A stretch of 64,000 nucleotides of DNA, taken from the NCBI RefSeq assembly GCF_026213295.1, contig NC_079431.1, positions 15,777,982-15,841,981 on the forward strand, in the 5' to 3' direction. Below, piece after piece: positions 48,400-64,000 of this stretch. Below the pieces are notes generated by a model, which made no database searches, was not told where the DNA came from, and saw nothing but the letters and a program-made list of their open reading frames with translations. The number at the start of each line of letters is the position of its first letter. Positions within the stretch are counted from its first letter, which is position 1. Source of the DNA: Gadus chalcogrammus. Lineage: Eukaryota > Chordata > Actinopteri > Gadiformes > Gadidae. A program made the position numbers and the translations under genes.

Positions 48400-50590
48400 A
48401 AAGGTACTTTAGTTATTGATGGGAGATATGTGGCTGACATAGCGGAGAGTAGTTAGGCATGGCCTTTCCTCTCCCAGGGGGTGCTGTGCATGGTGCAGGG
48501 TGACACGGGCCATTGTCGACCCCCTGTGAGGACAATCCGGACGGCTGAGAGGGCAGCAGCCAGCGGCTCAACTGCCCCCAGCTCCACTTCCTCACCCACA
48601 ACATGGTAGCACCACCACCTTTACCTTGTTTACCTGTTACCATGGCTGCATTAGAAGAACTGAATTCACAGCCTACCCCTAATCGCTAGCCAGTGCAATT
48701 AAGATGTACGCGTCCGAAATGGTAGCAGAAGTTCGGTCATTTTTTTTCACTTTTCTAGATTCCCTGTTCACCGATTGAAAGCATGCGCTCTAGCAGATCA
48801 TCAAACAAGGCTCCACATAGCTCATGAATGTGCTTTGGGCCATTTCCTGTTTTGGACCTGGAAAACAAGCTGATCTTATGGCCAAAATGCACCGTCACCA
48901 GTATATCTCCCTGTGGGAACAGAAAACCGCCAGCGGAGGGGGAAATGGAGAGTGAGAAAGAGGAAGACCAGTCTGTATGACGCTAGCTAGACGCTGCAGC
49001 ACGAGGGCCGCGACGGGGCAAGTTCTCCCCGGAGTCCAGCAGAGGGAATTGAGAGGGGTGGTCACCAAATCATGACTGTGCAGAAACTTTGTCTAGGCAT
49101 ACACACAGAGGCAAACCTGAACATACACACATTCATATTGATATAAACACACAGATGTAAACTCACTAAAACTTTCAAATGTGATAAATTAACGTTGAAA
49201 GTTTTAAACACATTTCAACATTTAAAATCCTGCAATTTACCTAGTAAGCCTTAACAGTTTTGGAGAAATGTGGGCTATTTTGTCTGACACAGCATGTAGT
49301 TCAATGTAGGTCAACTTGCATGGGTCAAAGCTGGTTATATAAGTTGCTTAGTGATTATATTGCAATATTTGTACATAGCTTTCAAGCATAGCTTACGTCT
49401 ATCCATCAGCAAGAGTGGAAATTGTCCAGTACAGTAAGAAGTGACTTGAGTGTGTAGAAAACACACCAATATTATTTCTAATAGTTCGTTCGTGTCATTT
49501 TGTCAAGTCACGTGTATTTGTACAGCAGTGTGTCACTACTACAGTTTTCAAAGGGCTCCCCAGGCCGACATTCCAAGGCTGATGGACAACTTACCCCTAA
49601 AGCCCTCAGATGGTGTCTGGGCGGGTAGAAAAAAAAAAGTAAAGACGCATTTCATAACCTTATTTTATTCCCCCCTAAGCTTTTCTGCTGATGAGGAGAA
49701 TTTGTTAGTTTTTTTGTCATGTTTCGTAACATATTGGCTCGCCCTTCAACAGAGATTCATCCCATAGCCGTGGTCTTTTGTACACCAGGATACCAACAGC
49801 TTGGAGTATAGGGGCGATACTAAATGTATTTGTTTTGAAATGAGGCACATGACGATAATGACATTGATTTGTCTCAGTACTATGGTGATCTGTGCTCTCT
49901 AAATTATTTGTATCAACTGTTAACCATGAAACTATTAGCGCAATCATTTGTATTTCCCAATAACTCTCTTTGGCTGAGGAGTCAAGTAATGTTCCCAAAT
50001 ATTTCAGTTTTGCATATTTTCATTTACATAGACATGAACTGAATTGGTCTTTATGATATAGATTGGTGTACGTTTAAAATAAAATGAAATAGATGACCTA
50101 AAACATTTTATTGTTCATAATTATGTTCAGCATCAGCAAAGTCACAATTAAAGTGTGGGACTGAACCGGAACATCAACATATTATATTACATGCAGTAAA
50201 GTTGATGAAATGTGTTTGCTCTGAAGATCATTTCCTTCCCATTCTTAAATGAGAACTAATCCAGGCACAGGCCGACTCAATACCTGGTACCATAAGGCTT
50301 TTATCATCCAATATCATTATGTTTCACATCCGATAGATCCGTTCCAAAAGTCCCTTTAGATCATTTACATAAATTCTTATCAGTTTTCCACACACTTATC
50401 TCAAGCCCTAGTTCCTTCGTTGAAGACATTGGACTTCTTGGATGTAATGTAATTAACCCCTCTGTCACACGCGCATTTCTCTCTCTCGAAAGTAAAAGGG
50501 TCTTGTGCAATCGTTCTTCTGCATTTAATTGATCGCTTGTTTCCTGTCTTGTGGGCCAACACGAGAATTTTATGCAAATTCCTCCGTTGC
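48400..50590. other. Intergenic stretch
   Basis: AT-rich from 49080 on. No gene or named repeat recognised. Confidence 0.4.
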
Positions 50591-50593
50591 ATG

Positions 50594-50660
50594 TCGAGGT
50601 AAAGTCGAACGACCACCAGCCTGGAAGGAGAAGAGGGGGAGAGAGAGAGAGAGTACTTTG
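50594..50660 (-). pseudogene. Decayed copy of the slc40a1 last-intron/last-exon junction
   Basis: The + strand here ('gtcgaacgaccaccagcctggaaggagaagag') matches 57141-57175 ('gtcgaacgaccaaaggcctggaaggggaagag') over about 60 bp. On the minus strand it gives an acceptor CTTCCAG followed by WWSFDFT, against LWSFDLT in the functional exon. The similarity fades after about ten codons, and no other exon copy is evident nearby. Confidence 0.5.
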
Positions 50661-51714
50661 TGTGTCTCAATGAACCACAAAACCAATTGCATCATTGACA
50701 TATTTACTACTTTGTCGGTGGTGTTCTCAAAATCTCTCAGATTCCCAGTATGGTATAATCTGGGGCACGAGTCCATGCTGGTCGGCGAAAACCCGCGCCT
50801 GGCCCGCGTTCCCATAAGCCATGCAAAAAAAAGTCACTTTTTGTCTTCTCAGTGTGCATGAAACTCTGGATCATTGAAGCCGGGCTTAAAGTCAGACCAC
50901 TGAACACAGGCCCGCTTCAATCTCAAGGTTTTTTCTTTCTTTACCTTTTTTCTCTTTTTTATCCCTCATTTGGAATGTGACCATGTCGGTGTAAGCAGCA
51001 GCTCAAGTGGGCTCACACAGAGCTGGCGGTAGCCCTGAAACGTGTTTGTTCTCTATGGTCAGCCATTCTCAAACTGTTTATAAACCATGTTTATAAGCCA
51101 TGGAGAGCTTGACCCTTCATCCTTTAGGGCCCAGACTGAATAATAAACTTTACTCCAAAAAAGAATATGTGCACACAGGTACCCTAGGACAGGTAGGCCG
51201 AAAATGATTGTGGTTTAATACAGGCTTGAGATCGCTTTAGATATGTTGTGGATTGTGGGTTCTAAAGAGAATCGCAACAAATAAGACAAAAAATCTTCAA
51301 AAATAATTCCTTACTCAAGCTTTATGTGGGTCAATGGGGGTTACAGTACCGCGTTACAAAGTAATGCGTTAAAGTAACAATATTACTTTTTTGGGTAACG
51401 TAGTAAATAACACATTACATTTAAAATATCGGTAACTGCACTACTTTACTAAACTATAGTAACGCGCTTTCTTGCGTTACCCAAGCCGTGTTTGCCTGCG
51501 TGTAAAGTCGTCTCATTTATAAACGTTGGTACGCACATAACGGGGCTGAAATTGGCGTACGTGACTTTCCACGCCAAGGTTGTGATCTATAAAAAACCAA
51601 CTTGACGGGAAAATGTGCGCAGCCCTAAGCAAACTCTGACCCATGCGTACGCATAGTTTAGAGGAAAAGGAGAATTGGCGACACAGATGATGTGGTGGTG
51701 AACTGAAGTCAGAC

Positions 51715-52930
51715 CGAAGAATTGTAGAGTGAGAAGAACGATTATGTTTTATCATCGCCCTTCATAAATTTAATTTCAACCCGTATCATGCGTTAAATCT
51801 ATGTAATCAGAATAATTTAAGTCAACTGCGTTATTTCTAAGACAGTTATAACTCCAGAAACATCTCCTTAGAATAGAAAAAAAAAAAAAAACGCTATATT
51901 TAATCCCGTCACTCACCAACATGTGTCAATAACATAATATTTTTATGTGACACTGTAAACACATAGGCCTAATCAAATGTCAATCAAATCCCAAGTGTGG
52001 AAAACCAAGCCACACTCCTCATCACAATCGTTGTCCGTTACTCTTGATGCTTTTCATGACAAATCAGGCATTAAAAAGGGTTTATGTTCAAGAACATTTT
52101 ACGTGGGTGATTACAAACTGATTATCCAAGGTGTTCTCGGTCAGTCTTATTACCGTAACCCTATAAATACAGAGGTGAGCACCGTGGTAATGCTGCACCA
52201 TATGGCACTTCGGAGGGAGAGGGTCTTTAGGGACCATAACAATTTATTGGTCGGCTATAAAAATATGTAACTATGTCAGACCACATCTTTTTTAATTCTG
52301 GGACTGTGCGCTCCGTGCAACTGACAAGAGTTCACTGTTGCAGCAATGTTGCCACTCACTCTGTTTTTTGTTGTTGGTGATCCCAATCCCGTAGGCCTAC
52401 TTGCATCTGAGTCTGTTTTATATGCAGATCCAATTCATGAGGTCATTTGCATTGACCATTTATGGTTAAAAAGGGGCAGACAGAAGAATTGTAGATTGAG
52501 AAGAACGATTAGGTTTTATCATCGCCCTTCATACATTTAATTTCAACCCGTATGCGTTAAATCTATGTAATCAGAATAATTTAAGTCAACTGCGTTCTTT
52601 CTCAATTATTAACTCCAGAAACATCTCCTTAGAATAGAAAAATTCTCTATCTTTAATCCCGTCACTCCTGTCCACTGACGGCGCGATTACATGGAATAAA
52701 GCATCTGTCCAACATGTGTCAACAACATAATATTCCCTGAAGAGAGGGTCTTCAGGGACCATAACGATTTATTGGTAGGCCTACATACAAATATGTAGCC
52801 TACCTTTATGTCAGACCACTTCTTTTTTAATCCTGGGACTGTGCGCTCCGTACCACTGACAGAGTTCACTGCTGCAGCAACGTGTTGCGACTCACTCTGC
52901 TTTTTGTTGTTAATGATCCCAATCCCGTGA
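51715..52930. repeat. Tandem duplication inside the hAT region
   Basis: Segment A (51715-52395) and segment B (52489-52928) share long blocks in the same order: 'agaagaattgtaga', 'tttatcatcgcccttcata', 'gtaatcagaataatttaagt', 'cagaaacatctccttagaat', then 'gagagggtctt.agggaccat' and 'tgggactgtgcgctccgt'. B lacks the middle of A (about 51960-52205). Confidence 0.8.
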
Positions 52931-53275
52931 CCGCCGAACAAAATTACTTTTGGGGCCTCCACCTCACCCACTGTTGTGGTGCGTGCATGCGTTCTGCCTG
53001 TATGTCTGCAGTGCCTGCTTGCCTCGGCACGTTGCCATAGCGATCGATTTGATTGACGTCTGCTTGTGCGAAGGAGTGTTCAAGTGTTGGAGCGCAGAAG
53101 CAGGTGACACAGAAAACCGGCTGGTTGCAGGGTTCATTGTAGAAGACATGCTTCCCCTGTCGACTATTGAACCAGATTTAGAAAAATACTAGGTAAAATA
53201 CCCGCCACTCGCAAGCCAACATCCGACAGGAAAACATTTTCCCATTACCTGAACAAGTGTTAGGCCTATACCGAC

Positions 53276-53516
53276 ATGGAATCGAAGCTCAAAATATTTT
53301 TCAAGTCCTCCCTGGATCATGTGTCCACCACCGTGGAAATTTGGTCCGCCAACAACAAAAGTTACTTAGGAATGACATTGCACTGGATAGACAGCATTAC
53401 TTTAAAACTAGAGAAGGCTGCTCCATCTTGTCTGCAAGAGGGTGAGAGGAAGACACACTTACGATGTCATAGCTTGCGAAATAGATCAGGTTCATTCAGC
53501 CTTTGGACCACATAAA
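53276..53516 (+). pseudogene. hAT transposase fragment
   Basis: About 80 codons recalling the start of the catalytic region of ZBED/hAT transposases (SS.DHVSTTVEIWSANNKSYL, HWID). The frame is lost after the LQEG region; a different frame downstream recalls the conserved 'H.YD.IA' segment (CHSLRNRSG region). No zinc finger or dimerisation domain is intact. Confidence 0.6.
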
Positions 53517-53959
53517 GTAATAGCATGTGTCACCGTCGCTTAAGTGCATTTCTGTTTTAATTGTATGGGATAAAGTGAACTTTTTATATTTTTCATTGAC
53601 CACTTAATTCTTGTTCTCATGTTTCCCAAATGCTACTGATTGACCTCACCGTAGCCTACTTTATCCTGTTGTTTGTGAATTTTAGGCATTTCTTTGTGCA
53701 GACAGGGATATTGTTCTTTCATATGGTTTTATATGCTATTTTGTATAGATTTATACAATAAACACTTAGTCATGATAGGGCTACGATGTTTGACCATGTG
53801 TCTCCAGTAAATTAAGAAACGGGAAATTAAAGTAATGAGTGGTGATGTTACTTTTCAAATGCAGTACCTAGTAAAGTAATCTCATTAAAATTGACAGAAG
53901 TAACTAGTAATACTTTTTTTTTTTGAGTAACTACACTACACTGTCAGTGATTGTGTTCA

Positions 53960-56160
53960 ATGTGATGCATTGACTGCAGATTCTTAGGTCTAAAGTGTCA
54001 AAGGCCATTCGGTGAACATGTAAGCGTGTAACGCAGGTTAAACCAGTCAATCAAATGAAATAGCTGCACAGCCCAGTCCCCGAATCAATGGTTTGAGAAT
54101 CGGGTTCGACTGCATCATGGAAAATAATTGTAACTTGAGAAGCGAGACTTGCGTGTTCTTTAATACGATTTTCTTTATTTATGAGACCTCATGCAATACA
54201 TGTTGTATTTACTGTTCTCTCATTTAATGGAGTGCAATCGTTACATATACATTTTATTCAATCAATGCAGCAGTTATTTTACTCATGTTTACTAATGATT
54301 TAAAGATCTAAATAAAAAAATATCACTGAAGATATTTGCTGTCAATATTCAAGCACTATGTTACACTCGATATTACTTGATTTCTTACTTTAATGATAAG
54401 CCTTTTGAAAGAGCATTGCTTTGTACACAGCGGGCAAAGTCAAAAACAATATCCTCTGGCAAACCTTAATTAGAAACACACAATATTAACACTAGTTTAT
54501 AAAAACAGATACAAAAACGTATTTCAACGTGTTTCAACAGCATTACATGATACAGCATTCACAAAAAATATTTGTACATTTTTCCAAAAGTGTACTCAAT
54601 GCTAAGAATGGATTGATGGCTGATTCAATTTGTTTGATAGATATGTAGTAGTTGTACTAATGTTTGCTATAAGTGAATTCCTGAAAAAGACCCCTAACAA
54701 TATGCTATGTGGCTTTGTCCCAATGCATGTTAAAAAACTGCTTAACAACCCAAACTCTGGCTTGTTTCTTGGCAAATGTACACTCTTATACACGTTTGAA
54801 AAAACACCTGACTGGACCTGTCCTGACTGCGGTTCCAAAAGTCTGAAGAAAGGCCCACTGTGAGTCCACAGGTGGCTTGGCTAAGCTACGTTTTACCACA
54901 GGAATATTTGTGCACCGAGTCGCCCAAAGACCTTGCCCTTTTAGACCAGCTCAGGTTATTCTGTGGGGTGGGGTGAGGCGAACCAAAGCTACCACCCACA
55001 CACATGTGCATGTATGTGGAACTAAGGCAGGCTGAGAATAATAAGGCTTCATAAACCACGGCAGACTGTGATTGCTTGTTAGTCAGAGGTGGAGGCTGGC
55101 ACTAGCTACTTGAACAGCTATTGCGCTCCAATGGGTTCCTGTATGACATTTTAAGTCTTTTTTTGTTTTGTTTTTGTCTGAAATTCTGTTTAATTTAAAA
55201 CGCTTCTCAATGGCTGTAGAAGTATTGTATATTATTGGATTTTGTTGTAGTCTAACCCAATCATTTTGAGGTTTAACGATTTAACATTCGATTGGTTATC
55301 CATTTACTTTAACTCGATTTCGATTTCTATCGCACACAAATTGCTTTCCACCTCGGATGAAGAGTTACAGTTACAGTATCAAGGATATTAAAAGCCTCTT
55401 CTTAGTCAAAAGTACAGGTCCACAGAAGGTGGTAGTCCCACTGGACAAACTGGGAAGGACTGCCTTCTGCCAGCATGCGAGCAGCGCCGTCTGAGGTAAA
55501 CTTGGGATGGCTGCAAGGTTAACCTGGTATGGTACAATCTTTATATTCTCCCTCTCTCTCTCTTTCCACACCACAGGGGGGGAGGAAGGGTTTATTGGCG
55601 GGGGGGGGGGGGCAATCAGGATTTCAGCCTTGTGCAAAAATATGTTCAATGAAATTCCTGATCGTCTTATTGGGGTTCAACAATTGATGTATATTGCTTA
55701 AAGTGCCTGTGTAACAACAATCATCATGATTAATGATCATCTTAAATGGACGAACAAAAAAATAAAACAAAATCAAAGGGGTTTGAAAAAAAAAAATCGA
55801 TTACTATGTAAACTACATCGAACAATTAAGTACAATCTCAATAAGAAGTCAAGGAATATATCTTAGGGACAGAATGAGCCTATCAGAGAATTAGAAAAAC
55901 TACATAGTGAAAATACACGTATTTGGAATGCTTTAGACGGACTGACGGACTTCCCTCACTTCCATATATGCCATATAAGGACTTCCACTTTGGTTATTGA
56001 GAGCTCTGCTAGAAATGGATGCATAGGAACGCTTTCCATGATACAACCGCTACCTGCAAGAGTACAATACTGACGACACATCAACAAAAACCTGCAGTTT
56101 GCATTTACAGAATAAATATTTTGCATAACCCTCAATAAAATGCTTCATAAAGACTCTAGC
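53960..56160. other. Intergenic stretch
   Basis: AT-rich, with a G12 tract near 55600-55612. The open frame 54630-54863 has two CxxC-like cysteines but no family I recognise and no transcript context. Confidence 0.4.
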
Positions 56161-56166
56161 CCCCAG

Positions 56167-56172
56167 TTTATT
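56167..56172 (-). terminator. Candidate slc40a1 polyadenylation signal
   Basis: TTTATT on the + strand (AATAAA on the gene strand) about 660 bp after the stop codon. Confidence 0.35.
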
Positions 56173-56834
56173 GTGTGGCTAAGTTAGCAGCGTCACCCTA
56201 GATAAGACAGCCCCTTGTTTTTTTTGCTCTCGGTTATCGGTTATGGAGACCTGGGACTGTGCTATCCCAGAGTAAGCTCACAGAAATAAATAGCTTTAGC
56301 ACCGTTGAAGTCACTATCACTATTCTATCATTTTTGTGAACTATTGCTGGGCTGTGGTTATCCCAAACCGCTCTACATTCAACCAACAAAGCTAGCCTGG
56401 GAAGACAGACCGGCCTAGCCTCTAAGGTTACTTTATCCTGTGTCTCTCTCAGCACCTTGGAGAAAGGTCTGGGTCCAGATCTGTTTTCTAACTATGGGTG
56501 GGAGCCCATATCAGGGTCACACGCATGTTGCTAAAAGGTCCTTGCATTGGAAGCATTAGCTTGAAGAGTCGAGAGTCGTAAGCCAAACTAGCCAAACTAC
56601 AACCCTGACTAATCCACACTTTTGTGGTTAGTTTCTATAAGCACGGGATTCTATGGAAGTACTTCTAAGAGTTAATGCTAAATCAATTGCCCAGCTAATG
56701 TTAAATCTGGGGTGGCAGTAACATCCCAATACAAGCAAACCGATGTTAGTCTGGTGTGTATATAAAGAAAGGACAGATTGAGCTATAAGGCTATTATGAG
56801 CTATGTACCCAGGGACGAGGGCCTTCAATAGGCG

Positions 56835-63650
<6,816 letters not shown>

Positions 63651-63807
63651 TGTTATATCGTCCAATGATATTTAGGTCAATACGATGTTATTATTATTTC
63701 TTCCCTTTTGTCAATGCGGCTGGTGATTTCGACGCGATGGGGGTTCTCCCTGCAAAGAGATGTCAAGAGAAACAAATCCACAGATCCTATCCTATCTTTT
63801 CGCCTCT

Positions 63808-63839
63808 CCAAACTTAGCCAACACTGTAGCTGAAGTTGG
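63808..63839 (-). promoter_or_regulatory. Iron-responsive element in the slc40a1 5' UTR
   Basis: On the gene strand, CCAACTT, bulged C, AGCTA, loop CAGTGT, TGGCT and AAGTTTGG form a canonical IRE: a five-pair upper stem (one U-G), the unpaired C five pairs below the loop, and a seven-pair lower stem with one extra U. It lies about 160 nt upstream of the start codon and nearly matches the human SLC40A1 IRE. In low iron, IRP1/2 binding here blocks translation. No upstream ATG intervenes. Confidence 0.95.
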
Positions 63840-63965
63840 AAAGAAATATTTCAGCCGTGGAGGCTTGCTAAAAATGAAATACAAAGGCGATTGAAGCGAC
63901 TCCTCAGCTCTTCAGTTGAAGCTCTCGCTACCACTAGTCCACTACAGCCTCTGTTTACCTCCTAC

Positions 63966-63977
63966 CCGGTTATACGG
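63966..63977 (-). promoter_or_regulatory. Possible TATA-like element of slc40a1
   Basis: The gene strand reads cgTATAACCGGG about 130 nt upstream of the IRE, near the window edge. It is a weak match and transcription start is not otherwise marked. Confidence 0.25.
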
Positions 63978-64000
63978 TGCAGGGAGGGGCGTCAAAGTCA

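Larger units (their letters stand above)
51343..53955 (+). mobile_element. hAT-type DNA transposon remnant with internal duplication
   Basis: The left edge (gttacagtaccgcgttac, then 'ttacttttttgggtaacg') and right edge (reverse complement 'acagtgtagtgtagttactc') have the 'agtaacgcgttac' style of fish hAT ends. Near the right end a + frame (about 53276-53516) resembles hAT transposase: VSTTVEIWSANNKSYLGMTL, then HWID and TLKLEKAA. Boundaries are approximate; I found no clean 8-bp duplication. Confidence 0.55.

Noticed and set aside
49450..49767. 105-codon open frame
   Set aside because: Composition resembles translated AT-rich non-coding DNA; no family resemblance.
54630..54863. 77-codon frame with paired cysteines
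   Set aside because: No recognised domain, no splice context, and AT-rich surroundings typical of chance frames.

Overview
This is a vertebrate nuclear window, almost certainly from a teleost fish. It has split genes with GT-AG introns, GC-rich third codon positions, tRNA-derived SINE tails of the 'cgctttggataaaagc' type, and hAT, PIF/Harbinger-like, TTAA-type and P-element-like transposon remnants. Short tandem repeats are extraordinarily dense: (CA/GT)n, (GA)n, (GACA)n, (GATA)n and (GAGT)n arrays of 60-400 bp every few kilobases. That density recalls codfishes, but the assignment below teleost is inference. There are no bacterial operons, CRISPR arrays or tRNA genes that I can support.

Layout. 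1-12.2 kb: no recognisable gene; microsatellites, a short-unit minisatellite split by a 557-bp MITE, and AT-rich filler. 12.2-22.8 kb: hao2 (+), a peroxisomal 2-hydroxyacid oxidase in seven coding exons, with a possible untranslated first exon near 12.3 kb. 22.8-35.2 kb: a BTB-BACK-Kelch gene (+), a divergent relative of KLHL9/KLHL13, in nine clear coding exons plus a tiny inferred start exon. 37.3-39.7 kb: hsd3b (+), 3-beta-hydroxysteroid dehydrogenase/isomerase, three coding exons. 39.7-56.2 kb: intergenic and transposon-rich, with a LINE remnant, a P-element-like MITE keeping a THAP-like coding fragment, SINE pieces, a hAT transposase remnant and a faint copy of a slc40a1 splice junction. 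56.2-64 kb: slc40a1 (ferroportin, -) in eight coding exons, with a clear 5'-UTR iron-responsive element near the right edge.

The genes do not form one pathway. hao2 and hsd3b are neighbours in human 1p12 as well, so that pair looks like conserved synteny; here a Kelch gene lies between them. slc40a1 is the cellular iron exporter and, by its IRE, is translationally controlled by iron. The coding models were built by joining exons at GT-AG sites with phase checks; each gives an uninterrupted reading frame of the family's usual length (hao2 356 aa, Kelch 710 aa, Hsd3b 374 aa, ferroportin 577 aa). The least certain points are the Kelch start exon, the untranslated exons and the exact transposon ends.
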